Assembly (NCBI RefSeq): GCF_009827495.1
Contig: NZ_WTZA01000002.1
Coordinates: 248,001-312,000, forward strand
Origin: Tsuneonella aeria
GTDB lineage: Bacteria > Pseudomonadota > Alphaproteobacteria > Sphingomonadales > Sphingomonadaceae
DNA length: 64,000 nt
Direction of reading: 5' to 3'
Part shown: in pieces, positions 26,241 to 34,697 of the stretch
How positions within the stretch are numbered: the stretch's first letter is position 1
Layout: each line of letters opens with the position of its first letter
Program-made: the position numbers and the translations under genes
Notes under the pieces: generated by a model
Seen by the model: only the letters and a program-made list of their open reading frames with translations
The model's database searches: none
What the model was told of the DNA's origin: nothing

Positions 26241-26639
26241 ATGACCAATCTCGTAATCCTCACCGGCCGTCTCGCCCGCGATCCCGAATCCCGCGAGACC
26301 AAGGGCGGAACCTCCGTCACCGGCATCACCGTTGTCACCGACCGCCCCGCGCGCGACAAGGACGGCAAGACCTACAAGGATGAAAACGGCTACACCGCCA
26401 AGGACAGCGAATTCCATCGGGTTACCTGCTTCAACGGCCTCTCCAAGACCGTCGGACAGTTCTGCACCAAGGGCCAGCTCGTCTCGGTCCAGGGCCGGCT
26501 TCACTACACCCAGTGGGAAGACCAGGATGGCGTCAAGCGCTACGGCTGCGAGATCCTCGCCGACAAGGTCGACTTCCTCTCGCGCGGCAACGCCAGGGAT
26601 GGCGACGGAGACAACCGCGACGCGCCCGAGATCGACTGA
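26241..26639 (+). CDS. ssb: Single-stranded DNA-binding protein
   Basis: 132-aa SSB with an OB fold: NLVILTGRLARDPESRET at the N-terminus, EFHRVTCFNGLSKTVGQFC in the middle and LVSVQGRLHYTQWEDQDG. It lacks the long Gly/Pro linker and the canonical DDIPF tip of chromosomal SSB; it ends in APEID. Element-borne SSBs protect transferred strands. ATG 26241 begins at the family position. Confidence 0.92.
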   Translation: MTNLVILTGRLARDPESRETKGGTSVTGITVVTDRPARDKDGKTYKDENGYTAKDSEFHRVTCFNGLSKTVGQFCTKGQLVSVQGRLHYTQWEDQDGVKRYGCEILADKVDFLSRGNARDGDGDNRDAPEID

Positions 26640-26666
26640 CGTCATCGATTAACCGGCGACCAAGAA

Positions 26667-26696
26667 GGGGCTCTGCCGCAAGCGCGGCAGGGCTCC
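26667..26696 (+). terminator. Terminator-like hairpin after ssb
   Basis: ggggctctgccgc pairs with gcggcagggctcc (two G-U wobbles) around an aagc loop, 27 bp after the ssb stop. A T-rich stretch follows. It also lies just past the convergent DUF6437-like gene. Confidence 0.65.
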
Positions 26697-26708
26697 TTCT
26701 CGTGTTGT

Positions 26709-26975
26709 TCAGGAACCAGCGGGCGTTCCGTTGCGACCGGATGCAGACGGTTCGCTTCCCAGCCGCCGGAGCGCTTCGGCTTCACCGAGCTTGCCGAGCC
26801 TCTCGCTGGCCTGTTTGAGGCCTTTCCTCGAGAACGCCTCGACACCTGATCCGAGGATCAGCTGCCCCAGCTCTAGAGCGGCTTTCTCTTCCAGTTCGCG
26901 TTGCCGCTCGTCGAGAGCTTGACGCTCGGCTTCGAGCTTCCTGAGCGCATCGACCGCGCTTCGTTTCGTGGGCAT
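26709..26975 (-). CDS. Small DUF6437-like protein
   Basis: 88-aa protein beginning MPTKRSAVDALRKLEAERQA, with an N-terminal coiled coil (about 5-40) and LELGQLILGSGVEAFSRKGL, the pattern of small DUF6437 proteins found beside conjugation genes, often with relaxases. Function unknown. It is convergent with ssb. Confidence 0.65.
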   Translation of the reverse strand: MPTKRSAVDALRKLEAERQALDERQRELEEKAALELGQLILGSGVEAFSRKGLKQASERLGKLGEAEALRRLGSEPSASGRNGTPAGS

Positions 26976-27325
26976 ACGTGGGGTCCTTTCCCTGTCCCCT
27001 CGTCGATGCCTCCGTGGTCCAGTCTGCCTAGGTCACCCGGGTGTAGGAAAGAGCTTTTTTGCGCTGCTCGATGGGCCCTAGGTTCATCCGAGAGGTTGGG
27101 AATGGTCCTGGCTCACGGATCGTCCATGGTGATGGCCTTGCGGCTCCCGCGTCAAGGACGGCGGGGCCCCACCATTTTGCCTCCCCTTCGCTTCGCTGCG
27201 GTCCGACAAAATCGTTGCCCCCACCGCCGCTGACGCGGTCGCCCAAAGGGCGATCCTGGACCCGGGATCCGCAAGACCATCGGCCGAACTCCTGTCGTCT
27301 CGAGGACAGACATCAGGAGGATATC
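26976..27325. other. 350-bp intergenic region
   Basis: No gene seen. It holds the promoter region of the DUF6437-like gene on the left and of the small gene at 27326 on the right. A GC-rich patch with gatcctggacccgggatcc near 27254-27272 is partly palindromic; I cannot say whether it is an origin of transfer. Confidence 0.4.
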
Positions 27326-27547
27326 ATGGCTTCACTTGCTCCAATCGCGTCGAACGCGGAACGCTACTTCGAAGCACTGGCGGTTGCCGAACGGCGCGCG
27401 CTGCACAGCTACTTCGACCAGCATATCGTCGAGGACGATGATCTGGGTTACTTCGCGCTCGACGAGGGCGACTACAACGCCCTGCCGGCGCACCTGACGA
27501 ACCGGGTGGTTCACACCGTGCGCGGGGGAATGCTCGACGAGTTCTGA
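27326..27547 (+). CDS. Small hypothetical protein
   Basis: 73-aa acidic protein (MASLAPIASNAERYFEALAV; IVEDDDLGYFALDEGDYNAL). No family recognised. A strong AGGAGG (27315-27320) precedes the ATG, and a good terminator follows the stop, so it is probably a single-gene transcript. Confidence 0.65.
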   Translation: MASLAPIASNAERYFEALAVAERRALHSYFDQHIVEDDDLGYFALDEGDYNALPAHLTNRVVHTVRGGMLDEF

Positions 27548-27558
27548 AGGTGAAGAGA

Positions 27559-27593
27559 GGGCGGGAACCGGCGACGGTTCTCCGCCCTTTTTT
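27559..27593 (+). terminator. Rho-independent terminator
   Basis: gggcgggaacc pairs with ggttctccgccc around a short loop (one bulge), directly followed by six T residues (27588-27593). It ends the 73-aa gene. Confidence 0.85.
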
Positions 27594-28056
27594 CACGCTC
27601 ACCGGACGATGGTTCGGGGATGCGGAGCGGGGCTGTGGACGCGCTCTGTCCCGCGCATCTGGCGATGCGCTCCTGAGGGCGCGGCTTTTTTGCGTTTGGC
27701 CCCGCGCGCACTTGCGAACCGGCGGCGGGTCGGACCAGCGCGCGCGGGCCGAAACGACAAGCCCCGTTCCAGCCGCTTCGCACATGGTCCTTTGCCGCCG
27801 CCTCTTTCGCAGGTGCGATCTCTTGTCGGGGAGAAGCAGAACTCATCTTCAGCTGCCTGAAATCTCGCCGGCGAGGGATTGCTCACGTTCCCTGTGCGAA
27901 GAGCGGCAAATGCTCCCAGGAACACAACGTCTTCGAACTCCGGCACTGGCCGCGCAATGGGGAACAGTGGGCACACCGTACGCCGCCATGCGGCAGAAAG
28001 AGATTGTTAAGCAATAGGTTACGCGAAGTTATTCCTCTACAAAGAGGAGCAAGTCA
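27594..28056. other. 460-bp non-coding stretch at the left edge of the recombinase/glycan insertion
   Basis: No convincing gene. The last about 80 bp are much more AT-rich (gagattgttaagcaataggttacg) than the rest and lead into the first tandem recombinase, so the left end of the nested insertion is probably near 27990. Confidence 0.45.
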
Positions 28057-29313
28057 ATGCAAGCAAATGGCTATCTGCTACCAGCGAATGAAGCCACGAA
28101 TCATGTTCAAGCCCGATCCGGTGATGGGCGCGGGAGTGGTGAAAAAGCAAAACCGAGCAATCGGGTTCGGCTCAATGGCAACATCGTTCGGCGCAAACCG
28201 GGCAAGCGCATCCGGGAGTATTGGGATATCGACCTGCCGGGCTTTGGCCTGCGGGTAAATCCCGGCGGCAGGCGGACATGGTTTGTCCTGTTCCGCCAGC
28301 GCGGCAAGCTGCGGCGCTTGTCGCTCGGAACCTCCCGTGACATCACACCTGCCATGGCCCGCCGCCTCGCGCGGGCGAAGCTGGCCGAAGTGGCGCTGGA
28401 TGGGCTGCCGACGCGCAGGAAGACCCGCGCTGCGCAGAAGAGCGATGCGCCGTTGCTGCGTGATTATGCCGAGCGATTCTGGGCGGACTACGCACGGCAC
28501 TGGAAGCCATCGACCCGCAAGCGCAATGAGAGCGCCATCTTCAAGGAAATCCTCGGCGCGTTCGGCGACCGGCGGATTGACGACCTGGCTAAGGGCGACA
28601 TCCTGTTCTGGCGCGACAGCTTCGTCGAGCGGCCCGGCGTGTTCAACCGCACCTTGCCGGTGTTCTCGGTGATGATGGGCTATGCGGAGCGCCTCGGCTT
28701 GCGTCCGCGCGGCTCCAATCCCTGCAAGGGCACGCCGCGTTACAAGCGCAAGCCGATGGAGCGGTTTTTGTCGGCACACGAATATGCGCGACTTGCCACA
28801 GCATTGCGGGACTATGAGGCTGAGCAACCGCTCTATGTCGCGGCGATCCGGTTGCTGATTTTTACCGGCGCGCGTTGCGGTGAGATTGAGCAACTGCGCT
28901 GGGAATGGGTGCAGGAACCGCGCCTGATGCTGCCGGACAGCAAGACCGGCGCGAAGATCGTCTATCTCAACCGGCAGGCTATCGATGTGATAGCATCGCT
29001 CCCAGACCGGAAAGCAACCGGCCTGCTGTTCCCTTCGTTCCGAAATCCCGACAAGCCGATCTCGCTGGGCATTCACTGGTCGAAAATCCGTAACCGCGCG
29101 GCCCTGCCGGATGTGCGGCTCCATGATTTGCGCCACAGCTTCGCCTCGGTCGCGATCCGCGACAACATCTCGCTCATGGTGATCGGCAAGCTGCTGGGGC
29201 ATGCGCTGGCAGAAACGACAACCAGATATGCACACCTGTCCGACGAGATCGTCGCCGATGCGGCGGAACGCGTTTCCGGCTCCATCGCGCGCTTGATCGG
29301 AGTCGGGCAGTGA
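28057..29313 (+). CDS. Tyrosine recombinase A of a tandem pair
   Basis: 418-aa integrase-like recombinase. It has an N-terminal arm-binding-like domain (IDLPGFGLRVNPGGRRTWFV), a SAM-like domain (about 130-220), and the catalytic set Arg273 (GARCGE), His356-x-x-Arg359 (HDLRHS), His382 (LLGH) and Tyr391 (TTRYAHL). A GAGGAG (28043-28048) precedes the ATG. Its stop overlaps the GTG start of a second recombinase, so both are made together. They probably move the nested segment that follows rather than the whole ICE, which has its own integrase. Confidence 0.9.
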   Translation: MQANGYLLPANEATNHVQARSGDGRGSGEKAKPSNRVRLNGNIVRRKPGKRIREYWDIDLPGFGLRVNPGGRRTWFVLFRQRGKLRRLSLGTSRDITPAMARRLARAKLAEVALDGLPTRRKTRAAQKSDAPLLRDYAERFWADYARHWKPSTRKRNESAIFKEILGAFGDRRIDDLAKGDILFWRDSFVERPGVFNRTLPVFSVMMGYAERLGLRPRGSNPCKGTPRYKRKPMERFLSAHEYARLATALRDYEAEQPLYVAAIRLLIFTGARCGEIEQLRWEWVQEPRLMLPDSKTGAKIVYLNRQAIDVIASLPDRKATGLLFPSFRNPDKPISLGIHWSKIRNRAALPDVRLHDLRHSFASVAIRDNISLMVIGKLLGHALAETTTRYAHLSDEIVADAAERVSGSIARLIGVGQ

Positions 29314-30551
29314 ACGCGCTGACACCGCGGGGGATCGTCGCCGAGGAACTGGGTAACCTCAGGCTCCATGTGATTGGCAAGTGCGGTGGCCTGGCCGAAC
29401 TGCGCAAGACGTGCTGGACACGCGAACTGCCGGGATTTGGCACCCGGCATTACCTCAGCGGGCGCAAGGTCTACATCGTCCAGACCCGGATGGAAGGGCG
29501 CACCCGCACCGTGACGATCGGCAATGCCAAGGTGCTCAGCCGTGCGCAGGCGATGGATGTAGCACGCCGCGTGCTGCTGCGCGCCCATACCGGCGAAAAC
29601 CCGGCGGAGGAGCGCAAGCGGCTCCGCAAGGTTCCATCCTACCGGGACTTCCTCAAGACCTACTGGGAGAGGGTATCACCAAGATGGAAGTCCTCCACGC
29701 TCTACACTCACCGCTACTACAAGCGGAAATATCTCGACCGGGCATTCGAAGGCCTGTTCCTCGATGAGATCGAGGAACGCCATGTGCAGGATTGGTTCAA
29801 CCGAATCACCAACACGGGCGGACCTGGCGCCGCCAACCGTTGCGGTGAAATCCTGCGGGCCATGTTCAACAAGGCCGAGCAATGGGGCGTGCGGCCCGAA
29901 GGGTCGAACCCCTGCCTCTATATCCGCAAGAACAAGGGGCGGAAGTGCGAGCGCTACCTGTCCGATCAAGAGTTCAGGCGGATCGGGGAAGTGCTCAACC
30001 GGCACGGCAAAAACTTTCCGCTGCATTGCGCGGCGATCAGCCTGCTGATCCTGACCGGCTGCCGCAAGTCGGAGATCACCTGTCTTAGATGGAGCGAGGT
30101 GCGGGGAAGGCGATTGCTGCTGACCGATAGCAAGACCGGCCCGCGCACGGTCTGGCTGGCCGAAGCGGCTGCAACCATCCTCCACGCGCTGCCGCGCCGT
30201 GAGAAGCAGCGGTATGTATTCTGGAACCCGGCAACACAGCGCCCGATCACCGACATCGGCAATTTGTGGAGCAAGCTGCGCGACGAGGCGGGCTTACCCG
30301 GCGTCCGCATTCACGATCTGCGGCACAGCTTTGCCAGCCACGCCGCCGCCCATTCGGAAACACTGCCGATGATCGGCAAGCTTCTGGGCCATGCCGATGT
30401 GCGCACCACGACCCGCTATGCGCACCTTGATGATGGTCATGTGATCGAGGCAGCGCAGCGGATCGGCGACCTGATCGAGCAAAACATGAGCGGCTCATAT
30501 TCATTGAGCCATAACACTAAGTATGATAGTGGGCCGTTGCTACATGACTGA
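29310..30551 (+). CDS. Tyrosine recombinase B of a tandem pair
   Basis: 413-aa recombinase starting with GTG 29310 inside the previous stop (gtga). Same domain order: ELPGFGTRHYLSGRKVYIVQ N-terminus, core-binding domain, and catalytic Arg252 (GCRKSE), His335-x-x-Arg338 (HDLRHS), His361 and Tyr370. It resembles recombinase A in layout but is clearly a different sequence, not a recent duplicate. The last 60 bp hold inverted repeats likely to be the promoter/operator of the following TA pair. Confidence 0.9.
   Translation: MNALTPRGIVAEELGNLRLHVIGKCGGLAELRKTCWTRELPGFGTRHYLSGRKVYIVQTRMEGRTRTVTIGNAKVLSRAQAMDVARRVLLRAHTGENPAEERKRLRKVPSYRDFLKTYWERVSPRWKSSTLYTHRYYKRKYLDRAFEGLFLDEIEERHVQDWFNRITNTGGPGAANRCGEILRAMFNKAEQWGVRPEGSNPCLYIRKNKGRKCERYLSDQEFRRIGEVLNRHGKNFPLHCAAISLLILTGCRKSEITCLRWSEVRGRRLLLTDSKTGPRTVWLAEAAATILHALPRREKQRYVFWNPATQRPITDIGNLWSKLRDEAGLPGVRIHDLRHSFASHAAAHSETLPMIGKLLGHADVRTTTRYAHLDDGHVIEAAQRIGDLIEQNMSGSYSLSHNTKYDSGPLLHD
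30492..30531 (+). promoter_or_regulatory. Candidate promoter/operator of the HigBA-like pair
   Basis: Two inverted repeats lie just before the toxin: GGCTCA-N7-TGAGCC (30492-30510) and CACTA-N7-TAGTG (30515-30531), the latter spanning a good -10 TATGAT (30522-30527). Autoregulatory operators in TA modules have this form. No strong -35 is seen. Confidence 0.5.
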
Positions 30552-30942
30552 GAGCCCGCGCATTCGCATCTACGCCAACCGCTGGTTCGCTAAGTTCGCG
30601 GCAAAGGAAAAGATCAGCGATGCTACGCTTGCAGATGCCGTGCATAGGGCCGAATCGGGCCTGATCGATGCCGATCTTGGTAGCGGCCTCATCAAGCAAC
30701 GCATCGCGCGCGAGGGCGGAGGAAAGTCGGGCGGCTATCGCTCGATTCTGATCTTCCGCTCGGGCGGGCGGGCCATATTCGTGTTTGCCTTCGCCAAGAG
30801 CGACAAGGCAAACCTGAGTGCGGCGGAACTGAAGGTCTATCGCAAGGCTGCCAGCATCATGCTGGAACTGGGCGATGATGAGATCGAAACGGAAGTTGAA
30901 GCAGGCCGATTGGTCGAGGTGCAAGACGATGAGCAAGGCTAA
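30544..30942 (+). CDS. RelE/HigB-family toxin
   Basis: 132-aa type II toxin of the RelE/HigB (PF06296-like) group, expected to be a ribosome-dependent mRNA interferase. Features: RIYANRWFAKFAAKEKISDA, KQRIAREGGGKSGGYRSIL and RAIFVFAFAKSDKANLS. ATG 30544 (MTESPRIRI) is preferred to the upstream ATG at 30523, which lies in the putative operator. Toxin-first order with an overlapping HTH antitoxin is the HigBA layout. Confidence 0.85.
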   Translation: MTESPRIRIYANRWFAKFAAKEKISDATLADAVHRAESGLIDADLGSGLIKQRIAREGGGKSGGYRSILIFRSGGRAIFVFAFAKSDKANLSAAELKVYRKAASIMLELGDDEIETEVEAGRLVEVQDDEQG

Positions 30943-31258
30943 AGCAAAGACCTACAAGAGCGAGGCGATGGCCGCGGTCCATGAGATGATGGAAGGCTTG
31001 TCCGAAGCGGGCAGCATCGACAAGCGCACCATGCGCGAGTTCGACGAGGCCTGCCTCGCGCCTGCGCCAGTTCTGTCGCCCGACGAGATCAAGGCCATTC
31101 GCGAGGCTGAGCATGTGTCACAACCGGTCTTTGCGCGTTATCTCAACGTGTCGAAGAACCTTGTGTCGGACTGGGAACGCGGCGCGAAGAAGCCGGGAGG
31201 TCCCGCGCTGCGGCTGCTGTCGATCATCCAGCGCAGTGGGTTGGATGCGGTGGCTTGA
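30929..31258 (+). CDS. HTH (XRE/HigA-type) antitoxin
   Basis: 109-aa antitoxin. The C-terminal HTH reads LSPDEIKAIREAEHVSQPVFARYLNVSKNLVSDWERG in segments typical of HigA; the N-terminal half would bind the toxin. ATG 30929 overlaps the toxin stop by 14 bp. It completes a HigBA-like module next to the tandem recombinases. Confidence 0.87.
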   Translation: MSKAKAKTYKSEAMAAVHEMMEGLSEAGSIDKRTMREFDEACLAPAPVLSPDEIKAIREAEHVSQPVFARYLNVSKNLVSDWERGAKKPGGPALRLLSIIQRSGLDAVA

Positions 31259-31487
31259 ACGGGGGCGCTTTTTGAACGGCAGGAATTTTTGAAAGGTGCG
31301 GCAAAGCGACCATTTGCAGCCCGTGCCGAGCAGAGACGGCTCCGGACCCAAGACCTTCCGGCAGATCTCGACCAACAAACGCCGTCCGTCGATCGGCCAT
31401 TGAACAACTGATTTCGCCAGAACTAGCCGATGACAAAGCGCGAACCCGTCTAGACGAACCGCAGTAAATTTCCGCGATCCACGCCCT

Positions 31488-32753
31488 TCAACCGGATGTC
31501 ATCGCGGGCGAAGCCTTGCTTACTGCGAGGCTGAGCGCCGCACACAATATGCCTGTGAGCACAACCGACGCGGTCATAGCTGTGGCCATGACCCAGAATG
31601 TGCCGTCACGATAGTCGCTGATCGTCAGGATCTGGCCGATCAGCAAGACCGACGCGGCCTGCGCCAGCTTTGAGCAGCTCGTGAACAGTCCGAACCGGGC
31701 CAAGGCGGTGTCCGGATCAAAGCTCGCGACATTGCCCATGATTGACCAGATCGCCATCAACAGCCCGCTCGAGGTAGCACCGAACAGGAAGGCGGCAATC
31801 AGCACCCAATGGACTGATCCCGTGCTGGCAATCCCGAAAAACAGGCCCGCCCCGATCACCGCCAGCGCCGCCAGGCGGAACAGCGAAGCCAGCGTTCTTC
31901 GCCGCCCGATCCATGCCCAGACCGGCTGGGCCAGAACCTGCCCGGCCGCACTGCACAACAGGAACGCGACCTTGCTCGTTTCAGATGGGAGTGCGAATGC
32001 GGCAAAATAGACCTTGAGCTCGGTGAACACCGGCATCAGGGTTGAATAGATTGCGATCGCACCGAAGGCGAGCACGGTCGGCAAGGGCCTGAGGTCGAGC
32101 GCAGACGGGCCACCCGGCGGTCTTGAGCCTGCATTGCCAGGCGCCTCCTGGCGCGAAAAATAGGCACGCACCAGCAGCGATGAACCACACGCGATGGCCG
32201 CAAATACGATCGCCATCGCACCGAAGATTGCCTCACGGCGGGCAATGTCGGTCTGCACGATCCAGACCGAAAGGCACAGCGTGACGGCGATGGTGGCAAG
32301 GCCGGCAGCGGCATAGCGCGTGGCAGCAATCTGGGAACGATCGGCATCATCGCCCGCAGCCAGACCTAGCAGAGAGTTCTGCGGCACATCATAAAGCGAA
32401 TAGCCGAGCCGGAACAGAATCAGTGCAATCAGCGCGTAGGCGGTGCGAAAATCGGGACTGATGGTGCCGGTCTGGGCAAACAGGATGAAGCAGCAAGACG
32501 CAAGCCCCGATCCGGCAAACTGCCATCGCGATGCCGCGCTGATCGTCACAATGTAGGGGCCGAGCGCCTTGCCGATCAGCCAGTCGCTGGCGGCATTGAC
32601 CAGTAGTGACAGCGCAAGCACCCAACCCATGGTCGCAGGGGGTAAACCGGCGACCTCGGTCAGATAAAAGGCGAAGGTCAGCCCGCTTGACATCCACAGC
32701 AGGCTCTTGCCGAAATGGCCGAAGCCGTAAATCGACAACGCGGTCGAATTCAT
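31488..32753 (-). CDS. MFS transporter, GPH (sugar:cation symporter)-like
   Basis: 421-aa inner-membrane carrier with about 12 hydrophobic segments. The opening FGHFGKSLLWMSSGLTFAFY with LTEVAGLPPATMGWVLALS and RLGYSLYDVPQNSLLG is the glycoside-pentoside-hexuronide style. It is the last gene of a minus-strand run fed by a TonB receptor and a glycosidase, so it probably imports the sugar released in the periplasm. The start lies 10 bp after the stop of the secreted protein gene. Confidence 0.8.
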   Translation of the reverse strand: MNSTALSIYGFGHFGKSLLWMSSGLTFAFYLTEVAGLPPATMGWVLALSLLVNAASDWLIGKALGPYIVTISAASRWQFAGSGLASCCFILFAQTGTISPDFRTAYALIALILFRLGYSLYDVPQNSLLGLAAGDDADRSQIAATRYAAAGLATIAVTLCLSVWIVQTDIARREAIFGAMAIVFAAIACGSSLLVRAYFSRQEAPGNAGSRPPGGPSALDLRPLPTVLAFGAIAIYSTLMPVFTELKVYFAAFALPSETSKVAFLLCSAAGQVLAQPVWAWIGRRRTLASLFRLAALAVIGAGLFFGIASTGSVHWVLIAAFLFGATSSGLLMAIWSIMGNVASFDPDTALARFGLFTSCSKLAQAASVLLIGQILTISDYRDGTFWVMATAMTASVVLTGILCAALSLAVSKASPAMTSG

Positions 32754-32763
32754 GGCCCAGGGA

Positions 32764-33651
32764 TCAGTCGCGCAGGCGTCGTGCGTAGCGGGGATCGATG
32801 CTCACCTGCGGCAGGCGGAAACAGCGGATTTCACGGACTGGCCGGCTGATTGCGCAAAGCTCGCCCGGACGGCTTTCGTCGAAATCGAAGGCCTGCCCCT
32901 CGGCAGCGATGGCGATGGTAGCGAGGTGGATCAGATAGGGGCCCATTGTTGGTCTGGCCAGCACATACATTTCAGGCTGATCATGCCCCATCATATACAG
33001 CAGCCCGTCCGGCCCGATCGCCCCGCCCGAGGCCGCCTGTGGTGCCATGCGTTCCACCAACTGCGGCGGCAGTGCCCAGCCGCCGATGCGCCGCCAGCGT
33101 TCATCATGCAGCTGCACCCCAGCGAAACTGTTGTTCTTGAAAGCCAGGCCCGTTTCGTCGTTGTAGTGAGCCAGTCCCACAATCCAATCGCTCCCCATCC
33201 GGTCGAACCACACCAGCGAGCCTTCGTCCATGATCCCGAGCGGGATCGAGCGGGCGTGTTTGAGCGTAGTCTTGTCGAAGATCTCAACCGAATTGGCGAA
33301 CGGCAAACGGGGGTGATTGGAATTGGCGCACCACAATTCAGCGACTTCGACGAAGCAGGAATTGAGATGCCCGATCAGCCCGCCGCGCTCGCCGCGCCAG
33401 ATCGCCTCACGCTCGCCCGTCGCGCGATTATAGCGGGCGATCACGAAATTGCCGACCGCATAAACATGGGCGTCGTCAACGGCGACGCCTTGGCCCGCCT
33501 CGCGGGCGCTCAAGCGCGCGGTTTCGACCGCTTCCAGTTGTTGCACCTCAGGGGGCTGGTAGACCGGCCAATCGGCCGGCAGGCCGCGCTGGGCTGCGGC
33601 GGCCGCTATCGGCAACAGCACGGCGAGGGCCGCCACTGCGATCCGGCGCAA
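32764..33651 (-). CDS. Secreted protein of unknown function, possible beta-propeller
   Basis: 295 aa from a TTG start (33651): LRRIAVAALAVLLPIAAAAA is a clear signal peptide and GGTAAAGGA lies about 9-15 bp upstream. The longer ATG frame at 33846 overlaps the previous gene and lacks a signal, so TTG is preferred. The mature part has repeated short beta motifs (GVAVDDAHVYAVGNFVIARY, GSLVWFDRMGSDWIVGLAHY, GGAIGPDGLLYMMGHD) like a propeller, and two cysteines in HLNSCF and ELWCANS. No enzyme signature seen. A substrate-binding or lyase role in glycan use is possible. Confidence 0.7.
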   Translation of the reverse strand: MRRIAVAALAVLLPIAAAAAQRGLPADWPVYQPPEVQQLEAVETARLSAREAGQGVAVDDAHVYAVGNFVIARYNRATGEREAIWRGERGGLIGHLNSCFVEVAELWCANSNHPRLPFANSVEIFDKTTLKHARSIPLGIMDEGSLVWFDRMGSDWIVGLAHYNDETGLAFKNNSFAGVQLHDERWRRIGGWALPPQLVERMAPQAASGGAIGPDGLLYMMGHDQPEMYVLARPTMGPYLIHLATIAIAAEGQAFDFDESRPGELCAISRPVREIRCFRLPQVSIDPRYARRLRD

Positions 33652-33664
33652 CCGCGGGTTTCCT

Positions 33665-34606
33665 TTACCTGTCGCCCGTGATCGGCACGAGCGCAATGTG
33701 ATTGGCGACCGGGCGCTCACGTCCCGGGGTGTCGGTATGGACCGGACGGTTGAGAATGCGCGGCTCACCGCTCGCGCCTTCCACCACCAGCGTCGCCGAA
33801 CCGCCGCCATCCAGATTGATCGCATTGCTGGCCCCCAGTTCGACAAACAGATCGGTCAGCGCCTGCAGCGTCGCGCCGTCGCTATAGCCCTTCTGCCGCC
33901 CGTCGACCACCACCATCCAGCCGCGCCGCCCGTCCGCCGAGACACCGATAGCGGTGCGCGGCTGCGGGGTGGAGGCGTAGCGGTTATCAAACGCGGCAAA
34001 GCTGCGCCGTTCGCCTTCTGCCAGAAGCCGCGGTCCGGCCGCCACGCCGCTGGAGAAACCGGCCGGGCAGGCCTGACCATCGGCAATGGCGATAGCGAGC
34101 CGTTCAAAGCAGACGATCGCGTTCACCCGAATGTCGAGATCGGTCTCAACGGGAGAGACCACCGCGCCGTTGGCGATCACAGCGCCCGATGCGCTGGCGG
34201 GTTGGCCTTCGCGGGGATAGTAATCCTCACCCCCCGGGCTGCCCCCGGCAAACGGCAGAAAGTAGCTGGCGTTGATCGCCGCGATGGCGCCTGTTTCGTC
34301 AAGGAACCGCGTGGTGCGCTTGGCGATGAATTCCATCCCACCGGCGGGATTGGGCGGGGTGGTTATCAGCGCCAGATCGGACCGGGTGAGGTCCAGTTCG
34401 AGCACCTGCGCGACCATCAAGAATTCACCTTGGCGGATCAGTTCATAATGACGAACACCGGGACGGATCGCCGCAGCCGGAGCGTCCGGCCCGGCTGCCT
34501 TGTTCGCCAAGCTCGCAGATGGCCCACCAGCCGTGCTGACGCAGGCCGTGGTCGCCGCCAGCAACGCCAGCACCATGCCGACCGCAGAAAGGGATTTGGT
34601 TTGCAA
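33665..34606 (-). CDS. Phosphodiester glycosidase family lipoprotein (NAGPA-like)
   Basis: 313-aa exported protein; the leader ends VLALLAATTAC, a lipobox. The phosphodiester glycosidase domain (named for the mammalian uncovering enzyme that removes GlcNAc from phosphodiesters) shows AAINASYFLPF, PRTAIGVSADGRRGWMVVVDG and the active-site run ASNAINLDGGGSATLV. It would cleave sugar-phosphodiester bonds in the periplasm. TTG 34606 is favoured (AGGAA 8 bp upstream, leader of normal size); an ATG at 34663 gives a long basic tail. A tandem heptamer lies just upstream. Confidence 0.82.
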   Translation of the reverse strand: MQTKSLSAVGMVLALLAATTACVSTAGGPSASLANKAAGPDAPAAAIRPGVRHYELIRQGEFLMVAQVLELDLTRSDLALITTPPNPAGGMEFIAKRTTRFLDETGAIAAINASYFLPFAGGSPGGEDYYPREGQPASASGAVIANGAVVSPVETDLDIRVNAIVCFERLAIAIADGQACPAGFSSGVAAGPRLLAEGERRSFAAFDNRYASTPQPRTAIGVSADGRRGWMVVVDGRQKGYSDGATLQALTDLFVELGASNAINLDGGGSATLVVEGASGEPRILNRPVHTDTPGRERPVANHIALVPITGDR

Positions 34607-34615
34607 AGCGACGTT

Positions 34616-34636
34616 CCTGTAGCCTGTAGCCTGTAG
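34616..34636 (-). repeat. Three tandem copies of the heptamer cctgtag
   Basis: cctgtag is repeated three times in a row. On the minus strand it places ctacagg copies just before the ribosome site and TTG start of the phosphodiester glycosidase. Copy-number change could alter leader spacing. Confidence 0.9.
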
Positions 34637-34697
34637 CGGGAACCAACGGCGCGAGGGAGGCAAAGGCCAGCCCCGCGCCGATCAGGACATTGTTGGT

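Noticed and set aside
27254..27272. Partly palindromic gatcctggacccgggatcc as oriT
   Set aside because: Imperfect dyad, no nic-like motif known for MobF recognised, and far from the relaxase; not enough to call oriT.
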